A DNA stretch of 10,278 nt from CAZZKG01 sp964654825 (GCA_964654825.1 CAZZKG010000091.1:1-10278); one strand, 5' to 3'. Shown: positions 1 to 6,752, counted from the first letter of the stretch. Translations and numbers: made by a program. The notes: generated from the letters alone by a model not told the origin.

Positions 1-1392
1 CATGGGAGACGGTTTGTTCGAAAGGAGATTCTCCCTGAGAGTCTCGGCGTCTTCCGTAACGATCACGATCCTGACCCCGCTACTATCGAGGTGCTTTTTC
101 ACGGTATCGAGAATTGTTTTCTCATCGAGACCCGGAAGCTCTTTTTCGATCTTCGCGATGAAATCTTCCATACCGTAGAGTTCGGAATCCATTTTGAAAC
201 CGAGCCTTCTGGTGAGTGACTGTGTCCAGAGCTTCGAGTAATGAACCAGAAATGACTTCGTATCCATCAATGCTTCATGGTCGATATCCCCCCTCGTCAA
301 CCTGTCGAGCTCGCGCAGAGCGGTTCGGAGAGCGAAGTGGGCATGTTCATGGCCTACGGGACGTATCCAGATACTGAAGTACTGGGTGCTCCGCACCAGG
401 TTTGGAAGAACGAATGTCGTCCCGCCATCCTGAACGAAATGTTCGATATATGAGTAATCACCGTAATTCAAGCCGCGCCGGCCGCGGATCTTCTGCATGA
501 GCAGCCCGTTGAATGTTCTGTGCTCGCCCAGGTAGGAATTTGCAACGAGGAGGGGAAAATAATCATCGTCGGCCCGGGTCACATCGATCGGGAAACCGAT
601 GGAGATCGCTGTCGCTCTGCACGGTTTCTCGACGATAATGACCTGAATGCCTTCAAATGCCTCGGGTGAAGCGATTTTTACATCGGGCAAGGTGCCTTCA
701 GGAAGAGAACCGAAATCCCGATCGATCCTCCGGAGGATCTCCTCCGGGTACCCCCCTGCGACACCGACGGTGATCCGATCTCTCGTGTAATAATTGTGGT
801 GAAACCGTTTCAGGTCATCGAGAGTAATATTTTGAAGCCCATGTACCGTACCGGTGTTCGTATGCCCGTACGGGTGGTTTTCGTACAGGGAGAGGCCGAG
901 GACCTCCTTCCCGAGACTCTCATCATCATTTCCCCTCAGGATCTTCGTCAGGTAGTTGATGTGATCATCCTTCTCACGAATAAAGTCTTCGGTGTCGAAT
1001 CGCGGAGAAATGATGATGTCTCTGAAAATCCTGTAGAATTCCGAGAGCTTCTCCCTGTGAACGGTACCGGAAAACACGGTGAACTCCTTGTCGACCGACA
1101 CTGTTATCCTGGCAGCTGTCGGATACAGAGCTTCAATTACTTCACTGTATGTGAGCTCAGGAGTCCCACCTTCAGCCATGGTTGCGGCAGTGAGGGTTGC
1201 AAGACCTTCCTTCCCCTGTTCATCATACGCTGCTCCCGTCTTTATAATAATTCTGAACGCAACGAGGGAAGAATTCGGACTCGGAAGGAGAACTTTTTTC
1301 ACTTCTCCGGCTGCTGCGGCTTGTGATCCGGACACTCCGGCAAATACGACCATCATAAGTACACTCCAGAGACTGTTGATCGAGATTTTCAT
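1..1392 (-). CDS. M16 family peptidase-like protein, non-catalytic subunit (C-terminus cut by window edge)
   Basis: The reading frame is open from an ATG at 1392 to the left edge (464 codons, no stop reached), so the C-terminus is missing. The N-terminus (MKISINSLWSVLMMVVFAGVS, then Ala-rich) looks like a signal peptide, implying a periplasmic or envelope location. The M16 fold is recognisable, but where active members carry HxxEH this protein reads GLATLTAATMAEGGT (residues 63-77): the two His and the Glu are replaced by T66, A70 and A69. The position of the distal zinc-ligand Glu is also lost (around Y147). It keeps the RRGLNYG motif (305-311), the Arg/Tyr pair that binds substrate in M16B enzymes. 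It overlaps the upstream active-type gene by ATGA (1389-1392), which suggests translational coupling and 1:1 assembly. By family knowledge this is the inactive partner of a heterodimeric peptidase; the substrate is unknown. The family call is strong, the partner role is inferred. Confidence 0.9.
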   Translation of the reverse strand, partial: MKISINSLWSVLMMVVFAGVSGSQAAAAGEVKKVLLPSPNSSLVAFRIIIKTGAAYDEQGKEGLATLTAATMAEGGTPELTYSEVIEALYPTAARITVSVDKEFTVFSGTVHREKLSEFYRIFRDIIISPRFDTEDFIREKDDHINYLTKILRGNDDESLGKEVLGLSLYENHPYGHTNTGTVHGLQNITLDDLKRFHHNYYTRDRITVGVAGGYPEEILRRIDRDFGSLPEGTLPDVKIASPEAFEGIQVIIVEKPCRATAISIGFPIDVTRADDDYFPLLVANSYLGEHRTFNGLLMQKIRGRRGLNYGDYSYIEHFVQDGGTTFVLPNLVRSTQYFSIWIRPVGHEHAHFALRTALRELDRLTRGDIDHEALMDTKSFLVHYSKLWTQSLTRRLGFKMDSELYGMEDFIAKIEKELPGLDEKTILDTVKKHLDSSGVRIVIVTEDAETLRENLLSNKPSPM

Positions 1393-2741
1393 GAGTCTTC
1401 ACCCCCATCGGTGCTGAGAGTCACGACGGTTCTGTTCTCCGTTCGGAAGAAATCTTCCGCGACTCTCTGAAGGATCTCGGGTGTAACTTCTTCGTACAGT
1501 TTGTACGCTCTGTTGATACTCTCGACATCCCCGGTAAGGTTGAGATAGTGTCCGACGGTAGTTGCTATGTTATCGGGTGAATCCATTGATAACGCTATCC
1601 TGTACCTGATATGTGATTTGACATCCTCCAGTTTTGCCGTGTCAATCTTTCCCTGTACAACATCTTCGATGGCGGCTTCCACCTCGTTCTTCACCTTCTC
1701 GATGTCCTTCTCCTCTTTTATCCGGGCGATCACCGTGAAGAGGTACGGATCCCGATGATCACCGTATCCACCCTGGAGAACTTCCACCGTTCCTTCCTCG
1801 ATGACGAGTTTCTGGTAAAGGTCCGACACTTCCGAGAATAGCATCCAACCGAGAATATCGAGGGCCATAATTTCGATGTTTCGATCAGAGTAGGCCGGTA
1901 CGTGGTATCCCAGAAGAAGATAGGGGAGTGTGGGATTCTCCCAGGGAATGTGCACCATCTTCTCTTCCAGCTGAGACGGCTCATCAGGGATCTCCTGGAC
2001 GTAGTTCTTCGGTTTCCAGGATGCGTAGTACTTTTCGATCAATCCGAAGAGTGTTTCGCTCTCCACGTCACCCACGACCACGATGATGCAGTTCTCGGGC
2101 CGGTAGAATCGATCGAAGAACTCGAGACTGTAACCGTACTGGTTCGGCATATCCTCGATGTCCCGAAGGAATCCCATGGTCGTGTGTTTGTAGGTGTGGG
2201 TGGTGAAAGCGTTGTCCCTCAGTTTCTCGAACATCTCCATGTACGGAATCGAATAGTTCTTGTTGTATTCCCCGAGGATTGCTCCCGACTCTTTCTTGAA
2301 CGCCTCTTCAGAATACTTGAGGTGCAGGAACCTGTCGGATTCGATATCGATGATAGTCTCGAGCGCATCACTGCTCGCAACGATGTGATAACATGTCCAA
2401 TCGTCCGTCGTAAAAGCGTTGGAGTCGGCGCCGAGTTCCTTCAGTATTTCGTTGTACCTCTCCGATGAGTACTTCTCGGTCCCCCTGAACATCATGTGCT
2501 CGAAGAAGTGTGCGAAACCTGAGTGACCAGGCTCTACCTCGTTCCTGGAACCGGCCCGTACCACCGTGTAGTAGGCTACGATCCCGGGGCTGTCATACGG
2601 TATTGATATCACCGTGAGCCCGTTGGGAAATTCCTTACTGGTAAAGGAGAACGGGAAGACCCCCTCGGATTTCAGGCTCCGCACGTTTCCCACCAGGAAA
2701 ATGAAGAGGAATGACAGGGTGACATAAGCAATTTTGAGCAT
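1389..2741 (-). CDS. M16 family zinc metallopeptidase (insulinase/processing-peptidase type), catalytic subunit
   Basis: 450 aa, the usual size for a one-unit M16B protein made of two M16 domains. Residues 1-22 form a signal peptide (basic start, hydrophobic core, VGNVRS end), so the enzyme is probably periplasmic or envelope-bound. The inverted zinc motif HFFEH is at residues 78-82 (His78 and His82 as ligands, Glu81 as base). The third ligand is Glu158 in AILGEYNKN, 76 residues after His82, the spacing known for mitochondrial processing peptidase beta. FDRFYRPENCIIVVVGD (209-225) is another typical M16 block. The C-terminal domain lacks the RGLxY substrate motif (EGTVEV at 316-321), which the partner encoded just downstream retains, so the two probably work as a heterodimer cleaving peptides or damaged proteins. 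The start is supported by AAAGGAG at 2749-2755, 7 nt from the ATG. A likely promoter lies just upstream. Specific substrate unknown. Confidence 0.93.
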   Translation of the reverse strand: MLKIAYVTLSFLFIFLVGNVRSLKSEGVFPFSFTSKEFPNGLTVISIPYDSPGIVAYYTVVRAGSRNEVEPGHSGFAHFFEHMMFRGTEKYSSERYNEILKELGADSNAFTTDDWTCYHIVASSDALETIIDIESDRFLHLKYSEEAFKKESGAILGEYNKNYSIPYMEMFEKLRDNAFTTHTYKHTTMGFLRDIEDMPNQYGYSLEFFDRFYRPENCIIVVVGDVESETLFGLIEKYYASWKPKNYVQEIPDEPSQLEEKMVHIPWENPTLPYLLLGYHVPAYSDRNIEIMALDILGWMLFSEVSDLYQKLVIEEGTVEVLQGGYGDHRDPYLFTVIARIKEEKDIEKVKNEVEAAIEDVVQGKIDTAKLEDVKSHIRYRIALSMDSPDNIATTVGHYLNLTGDVESINRAYKLYEEVTPEILQRVAEDFFRTENRTVVTLSTDGGEDS

Positions 2742-2785
2742 ATATCTTCTCCTTTCATGGAATTCGCATTATGGAGTCGGGGAAT

Positions 2786-2814
2786 AAAATATGGTATAAC
2801 AACTTGCAATTCAA
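2786..2814 (-). promoter_or_regulatory. Likely sigma-70-type promoter for the M16 peptidase pair
   Basis: Read on the minus strand, TTGAAT (2814-2809) and TATTTT (2791-2786) are separated by exactly 17 nt. This predicts a transcription start near 2779, about 38 nt before the ATG at 2741. The stretch is clearly AT-richer than the flanking coding DNA. The boxes are each near, but not equal to, consensus, and the lineage's promoter consensus is unknown. Confidence 0.45.
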
Positions 2815-2847
2815 GACTCATATTCGTCGCCGTCAGCCTCATTCCGG

Positions 2848-2947
2848 NNNNNNNNNNNNNNNNNNNNNNNNNNNNNNNNNNNNNNNNNNNNNNNNNNNNN
2901 NNNNNNNNNNNNNNNNNNNNNNNNNNNNNNNNNNNNNNNNNNNNNNN
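2848..2947. other. Assembly gap of 100 N inside a 306-base gene-free stretch
   Basis: Exactly 100 consecutive Ns, the conventional placeholder for a scaffold gap of unknown size. It sits in the 2742-3047 stretch between the divergent M16 and cytochrome c genes. On the left the stretch holds the M16 promoter; on the right (2948-3047) I see only the cytochrome ribosome binding site and no clear promoter, which may lie in the unsequenced part. A reading frame that appears to run from 2757 through the Ns into the cytochrome gene is an artefact. Real genes could be missing here. Confidence 0.97.
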
Positions 2948-3047
2948 CTCGATCCCTCATGAGAATTCATTCCGAGCTGTCCAGCAGATTTCTGTTGTGT
3001 TTCGTTTAGACGAGCGGCCTATTCACACTGACCAGGGAGGTACAAGA

Positions 3048-3464
3048 ATGACGATGAAGAAGGTCTTTCTGTTTTCGCTCGTAATCCTGATCGCCGGCTT
3101 CACGCTCGCGTTGACGCAGGAAGAGGCCGGTAAAGAAGCGGTCGAGGAAAAATCCTCTGTCGACCTGGCCGTAGGTGAATCCATCTACAAGGCGAAGTGC
3201 GCATTCTGTCATGGTGATGAAGGTGATGGCCAGGGACCGTCCGGGAAGTTTCTGAAACCACCGCCCGGAAACTTCACCGATCAGGAGTGGATACACGGCG
3301 GTGAGATCGATGACATCGCGAAAACGATCAAAGAGGGCGTTTCAGGTACCGCGATGGTTGGATTCGCGAATGCCCTGACGGAGGACGAAATCAGATCGAT
3401 AGCGGCCTACGTGAAGCAGTTCTCGGGTGAGGCGGAAGAGGCCGAGGAGAGCAGCGAGAAGTGA
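3048..3464 (+). CDS. Secreted mono-heme class I cytochrome c
   Basis: 138 aa. Residues 1-22 are a signal peptide (TMKK followed by a strongly hydrophobic stretch to LALTQ), so the mature protein is periplasmic. One heme c site, CAFCH, lies at residues 51-55 (Cys51 and Cys54 for covalent attachment, His55 as proximal ligand). The likely distal ligand is Met103 in SGTAMVGF, and the domain ends with the usual helix (TEDEIRSIAAYVKQFS, 111-126). It is therefore a small electron carrier or a heme module for a respiratory partner, which is not visible in the window. The heme domain is flanked by an acidic linker (EEAGKEAVEEKSS) and a very acidic tail (GEAEEAEESSEK), possibly for electrostatic docking. 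The start is chosen by AGGGAGG at 3034-3040, 7 nt before the ATG; a second ATG two codons later is possible. The gene lies alone, convergent with the next. Confidence 0.92.
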   Translation: MTMKKVFLFSLVILIAGFTLALTQEEAGKEAVEEKSSVDLAVGESIYKAKCAFCHGDEGDGQGPSGKFLKPPPGNFTDQEWIHGGEIDDIAKTIKEGVSGTAMVGFANALTEDEIRSIAAYVKQFSGEAEEAEESSEK

Positions 3465-3491
3465 GATCGCTGTTCGATGTATAAGTTACCG

Positions 3492-3530
3492 GGGAGAGGC
3501 ATCCTCACAGACACGCGGGATGCCTCTCTC
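3492..3530. terminator. Hairpin between converging genes, likely bidirectional terminator
   Basis: A perfect 11-bp inverted repeat, GAGAGGCATCC (3494-3504) and GGATGCCTCTC (3518-3528), surrounds a 13-nt loop; 3492 and 3530 can also pair. It lies 30 nt after the cytochrome stop and 20 nt beyond the stop of the minus-strand gene ending at 3550, so it can serve both. On the plus strand it is followed only by a weak pyrimidine-rich run, not a clean U-tract, so termination efficiency is uncertain. Confidence 0.65.
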
Positions 3531-3549
3531 GATTCATCCTTTCTCCCAC

Positions 3550-5574
3550 CTATTTTACAAGGAGCATCTTCGCATTCTTCACGATGTCACCCACCCGCAG
3601 CCGGTAGAAATAAATCCCTGATCCTACATCGCGGCCTCCTTCATCTTTCCCATTCCAGGTGACGGAGTACCTGCCGGGTGCCTTAATACCGGAAACCAGG
3701 GTCTTCACGTGGACACCCCTCATGGTGTAAATGGCAAGATCGACCTCCCGGGATTTTCCTTCAGGAACCGCATAGTCGATCCGTGTCTGAGGGTTGAAGG
3801 GGTTCGGGTAGTTTTGACGGAGCTGGACGCTCTGGGGGAGGCGTACCTTCGTATCGTCACCGGTGATAGATATCGGAGTTAGATCGTAGAGAGGTGATGT
3901 CAGAGCACCGAGGACCGTTTTACTCCCCTGAGACTGAAGAAACACCGCGATGTCGCAATTCGTGTCGACGTATTCGGAGTCTACCTGGAAATTGATGATC
4001 TCCAGGCGTGAATCGCCCTTGTTCATGTTCACGCTCACACCCGTGGTGTCCGGGAAAATCTCCCTCATAACGAACTGAAGGCTGTCCTCGTCAAACCAGT
4101 CGTAGGCGATGTGATTCTCGGTCAGTACGGCATACAAACGCAGATCATTAGATGCGATCCCATTGACGGCATCGATACCCACCTGGACGAATCCGTTCCT
4201 CGTACCGCTGTCATAATTCCCGTTTAACGTCATGTCTACCGGTACATTCAGTCCGAAGTGATTGTCGGTCAGTTGGCGGTACCCGTCATAGCTGTACTCA
4301 CCCGAGTGTGAAGTCTGCTCTGTCCCATCGAACACGACGGTAGGATAGGCTGACACATTGTAATAATCGAGCCTCGCCAGGGAGCCGGTAGTCGTGAACG
4401 CATCGCCCTGGTGGTACTCGATGATCGCCACCGAATCCCCCGCCACTTTTCTAAGGGAATCGAGGCCCTGGGCGGCGAATTGACAGTAATAACACCACGT
4501 CCCGGTCCCACCTTCGATGAGGACGGCCCTCCTCGTCTGTGTGTAGTTTTTTGTAATTCTGCTCCTCATGTCATTGGAGGGGGTGACATCAGATCCGAGC
4601 ATAGTGCTGACTTCGACATTGTATACATTTCCCGACTCGGGGCTCCACTGAGGGAACTGCACCTCCGTTGAGTTGTCCGGCGGGAGTGATGTCACTTCGG
4701 CAATCTGCTCATATACAGTTGCTCCTTCGTGCTGTATCAGGCAATTGACATCGAACGTCTCCGTGTAGGTTCCATAGTTTTTCACCGTGGCGGCGGGGAT
4801 AATCGTCGATGAAGGATCGTAGTCGATCCCGGGCTGGAGAATCACCTTTACACCGACATCATGAGCATCACCCCCTGCTCGTTCTGTCACAGCCCGCAGG
4901 AGAAAATCACCCCAGGTGCTGTTGGGACTCCACACATCGTTGTAATAAGCCCAGCAGTGATTGGTCTCATATCCGTGATCAAAAGCGACCGAGGGGCAGT
5001 CAGGTCCATCTGCGGCCTGCAGATATACTCCGTAAAAGATGCCGTCCTCGATAACAATACCGGTATCTCCCACCGCGAACTCGTTCCATGCCCCGAGTTG
5101 AGCCACATCGTTGAGTGTGTCGGCATAAATAACCGTCCCGGGAGATCCATCGGGACCATCATCATCGGTGATTACGAGGATGAGATCGTCTCCACCCGGT
5201 ATCGGCCAACCATCGTTGAACCAGATGATGAGCGATGTGACCCTGCAGGGATAGTACAACGGCTGAAACTCCACACCCCATCCGTTCCCGGCGGAGAAGT
5301 AATAGATGTAGGTCCAGGTACTCCCATCATCCCACATAAGCGTATCCCCCGGATTTGGAACCATCGGCCCCCGCATTACATCCCCCCGCAGAGGAGGTGC
5401 GGGCCGCTGTCCGGGAACAGACATCACCCAGGGTGAATCGGCAAGGGATTCTCTCTCCCCCACAGGACAAGCTGTTCCCCCGCTCACCTGACCGCTTCCG
5501 GCCGGTGAGGGCAGAGTCAGAAACAGGATGATCGCTCCGAGAAGTGCACCTGCGGTAACAGACGATCGAGACAA
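3550..5574 (-). CDS. Secreted Omp28-like thioredoxin-fold protein with FlgD-like / type IX-style C-terminal sorting domain
   Basis: 674 aa, by eye four parts. Residues 1-28 are a signal peptide. About 78-232 is a beta-rich domain of unknown function with many Trp, Tyr, Gly and Asp. About 236-345 resembles an Ig/CARDB-like beta domain (AHDVGVKVILQPG ... ATVKNYG). About 349-565 matches the Omp28-related family: a thioredoxin-like start VLIEGGTGTWCYYC with CxxC at Cys361-Cys364, and a cis-Pro motif AYPTVVFDG (Pro411). The C-terminus (584-674) is a FlgD-like Ig domain with QNYPNPFNPQTRIDY and the ending GIYFYRLRVGD...KMLLVK, the pattern of type IX-secretion sorting tails. It is probably on the cell surface or released; a thiol-redox or binding role is inferred, not shown. 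The start is TTG at 5574, chosen because AAAGGAGG (5581-5588) sits 6 nt upstream and a good signal peptide follows. It is a single gene, convergent with the cytochrome and divergent from the DUF1848 gene. Confidence 0.85.
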   Translation of the reverse strand: MSRSSVTAGALLGAIILFLTLPSPAGSGQVSGGTACPVGERESLADSPWVMSVPGQRPAPPLRGDVMRGPMVPNPGDTLMWDDGSTWTYIYYFSAGNGWGVEFQPLYYPCRVTSLIIWFNDGWPIPGGDDLILVITDDDGPDGSPGTVIYADTLNDVAQLGAWNEFAVGDTGIVIEDGIFYGVYLQAADGPDCPSVAFDHGYETNHCWAYYNDVWSPNSTWGDFLLRAVTERAGGDAHDVGVKVILQPGIDYDPSSTIIPAATVKNYGTYTETFDVNCLIQHEGATVYEQIAEVTSLPPDNSTEVQFPQWSPESGNVYNVEVSTMLGSDVTPSNDMRSRITKNYTQTRRAVLIEGGTGTWCYYCQFAAQGLDSLRKVAGDSVAIIEYHQGDAFTTTGSLARLDYYNVSAYPTVVFDGTEQTSHSGEYSYDGYRQLTDNHFGLNVPVDMTLNGNYDSGTRNGFVQVGIDAVNGIASNDLRLYAVLTENHIAYDWFDEDSLQFVMREIFPDTTGVSVNMNKGDSRLEIINFQVDSEYVDTNCDIAVFLQSQGSKTVLGALTSPLYDLTPISITGDDTKVRLPQSVQLRQNYPNPFNPQTRIDYAVPEGKSREVDLAIYTMRGVHVKTLVSGIKAPGRYSVTWNGKDEGGRDVGSGIYFYRLRVGDIVKNAKMLLVK

Positions 5575-5600
5575 AGTGGCCCTCCTTTCTCATACACCCC

Positions 5601-5627
5601 TTTCACGCCCGGCGGTTGTGCGTGAAA
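5601..5627. repeat. Perfect spaced palindrome, possible operator or leader hairpin
   Basis: TTTCACGC (5601-5608) and its exact reverse complement GCGTGAAA (5620-5627) are separated by 11 nt. The element lies 27 nt upstream of the TTG start of the secreted-protein gene. A weak minus-strand promoter, TTCGAA (5659-5654) and TAAACA (5636-5631) with a 17-nt spacer, would start transcription near 5624. The palindrome would then cover the start site (operator) or form an early hairpin in the leader. Both readings are inference; the repeat itself is exact. Confidence 0.5.
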
Positions 5628-5690
5628 ACCTGTTTAATTCCCCTGGAAGCCCTTTCGAACCGATACCCACCGCGAGCCTCCGTCACGATA

Positions 5691-5717
5691 TTGACAATGC
5701 AAAAAAGACAGTAAAAT
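5691..5717 (+). promoter_or_regulatory. Possible promoter of the DUF1848 gene
   Basis: A perfect -35 hexamer TTGACA (5691-5696) is followed by TAAAAT (5712-5717, five of six matches to the consensus -10). The spacer is only 15 nt, shorter than ideal. Initiation about 7 nt after the -10 would fall near 5724, almost at the ATG at 5726, giving a leaderless or nearly leaderless mRNA. That fits the absence of a Shine-Dalgarno sequence there. Confidence 0.4.
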
Positions 5718-5725
5718 TTACTATC

Positions 5726-6589
5726 ATGAAGACTGTTATCTCAGCAAGCAGAAGAACCGATATCCCAGCCTGCTACATGAGCTGGTTCCTCTCCTGTCTC
5801 AGTCAGGGTCTGTTTGAAGTCGAGAACCCCTTTACGAGAAAAGATACGATCTTCCGGTTCCGACCCGGTGATATTCACTCTATCGTTTTCTGGTCTAAAA
5901 ACTACGGTGCCCTTCTTCGTGAAAAGAATCCCCTTAAAAGATACAATCTCTATTTCCATTTTACAATAAACACTCCGGTCCCGGTCCTCGAGCCGGGTAT
6001 CCCGCCGCTCGAGGAGAGACTTGCCCAGGCCAGGGAGCTGGCCGGATGGAGAGATGCGGCCCATATCATGTGGAGATTCGATCCCGTAGTTGTCTGGGAA
6101 GAAGCGGGAGTGAGGAAGAACAATCTCGCCTCCTTTCTCCTTATAGCCGCAGAACTCAAAAAAATCGGTATCACCAGGCTCACACTCTCCATGATGGACC
6201 GGTACAGGAAAATCGACAGGAGAACTGTCAGTATCGAGGGATTCAGGTTCATCTATCCGGACTCGGCCGAGGCAGGAGCCCTGCTCAAACCATTCATAGT
6301 GAGTGCGCTTGATATGGGATTCGAAGTGGGACTGTGCTGCGAGAAAGAACTTCTTCTATCTCTCTCTCAACTCTCTGTGAAACAGGGACGCTGTATCGAT
6401 GGGAAGCTCCTATCAGCCCTCTTTGGTGAGGGGGCGGACACTTCACCTGACAGAGGGCAGAGAAAATCTCTGGGTTGTGGATGCACGGTCTCCTTCGACA
6501 TCGGATCGTATTCCAGGCAGCCCTGCCGGAACAACTGTCTCTATTGTTACGCAAACCCGGAATCCACGGCCCGGCACATTCCTGAGTGA
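5726..6589 (+). CDS. DUF1848 family protein with C-terminal radical-SAM-like cysteine motif
   Basis: 287 aa, cytoplasmic (no signal peptide or membrane segment). Family hallmarks in order: VISASRRTDIPA (4-15), NPFTRKD (34-40), DIHSIVFWSKN (49-59), IMWRFDPVVVWEE (114-126) and, at the end, GCGCTVSFDIGSY (250-262) followed by CRNNCLYCYAN (267-277). The last block has Cys267, Cys271 and Cys274 in CX3CX2C spacing, the signature that binds a [4Fe-4S] cluster in radical SAM enzymes, here at the C-terminus instead of the N-terminus. Cys251 and Cys253 may bind metal too. The family is, to my knowledge, without an assigned reaction; an iron-sulfur or SAM-dependent role is inference. The frame is open further upstream (to 5528), but homologues begin at the ISASRRTDIP block, so the ATG at 5726 is chosen. 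No Shine-Dalgarno sequence precedes it, unlike its neighbours. It stands alone, convergent with the tRNA gene. Confidence 0.88.
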   Translation: MKTVISASRRTDIPACYMSWFLSCLSQGLFEVENPFTRKDTIFRFRPGDIHSIVFWSKNYGALLREKNPLKRYNLYFHFTINTPVPVLEPGIPPLEERLAQARELAGWRDAAHIMWRFDPVVVWEEAGVRKNNLASFLLIAAELKKIGITRLTLSMMDRYRKIDRRTVSIEGFRFIYPDSAEAGALLKPFIVSALDMGFEVGLCCEKELLLSLSQLSVKQGRCIDGKLLSALFGEGADTSPDRGQRKSLGCGCTVSFDIGSYSRQPCRNNCLYCYANPESTARHIPE

Positions 6590-6618
6590 CCCCGGTTTCT
6601 GTTAAGGATGAACATGTG

Positions 6619-6631
6619 CTCTATTTTAGAG
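6619..6631 (+). terminator. Weak hairpin after the DUF1848 gene
   Basis: CTCTA (6619-6623) and TAGAG (6627-6631) form a 5-bp stem with a 3-nt loop, followed on the plus strand by ATTTGTTTAT. It is the only hairpin I see in the 63-nt gap between the DUF1848 stop and the tRNA 3' end. It is short and AT-rich, so it is at best a weak terminator for the plus strand; on the minus strand no T-run follows. Confidence 0.22.
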
Positions 6632-6652
6632 ATTTGTTTATGGAAGGATAAC

Positions 6653-6739
6653 TGGTGCCGAAGGGGGGACTCGAACCCCCACGGGAATGATCCCACCACC
6701 CCCTCAAGATGGCGTGTCTACCAGTTCCACCACTTCGGC
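6653..6739 (-). tRNA. tRNA-Leu (anticodon GAG)
   Basis: 87 nt including an encoded CCA (6655-6653). The acceptor stem pairs GCCGAAG with CTTCGGC. The anticodon stem pairs CCATC with GGTGG around the loop TTGAGGG, giving anticodon GAG, which reads CUC and CUU leucine codons. A long variable arm (GGGA TCAT TCCC) marks a class II tRNA, and the T arm is GGGGG-TTCGAGT-CCCCC. It lies 13 nt after the secG stop on the same strand and is probably processed from a secG-tRNA transcript. E. coli also has a tRNA-Leu(GAG) gene (leuU) directly after secG, so this neighbourhood recurs across distant bacteria. Confidence 0.97.
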
Positions 6740-6752
6740 AACCTGGATTTAA

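Noticed and set aside
1902..2468. 188-codon plus-strand frame inside the M16 peptidase gene
   Set aside because: It is antisense to a clearly conserved gene, shows no recognisable motif, and is explained by codon bias of the opposite strand. The same holds for 796-1326, 4861-5436, 7971-8399 and 9668-10198.
2757..3047. Reading frame running from 2757 through the N run into the cytochrome c gene
   Set aside because: It exists only because Ns do not create stops; the real start at 3048 has its own Shine-Dalgarno sequence and signal peptide.
5528..5725. N-terminal extension of the DUF1848 frame by 66 codons
   Set aside because: It overlaps the start of the divergent gene and the intergenic region, shows no family similarity, and homologues begin at the ISASRRTDIP block.
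6590..6660. tRNA-Leu 3' end as an integration (att) site for a mobile element carrying the DUF1848 gene
   Set aside because: No integrase, no repeated copy of the tRNA 3' end in the window, and no sharp change in composition; the neighbouring genes look like ordinary chromosome.
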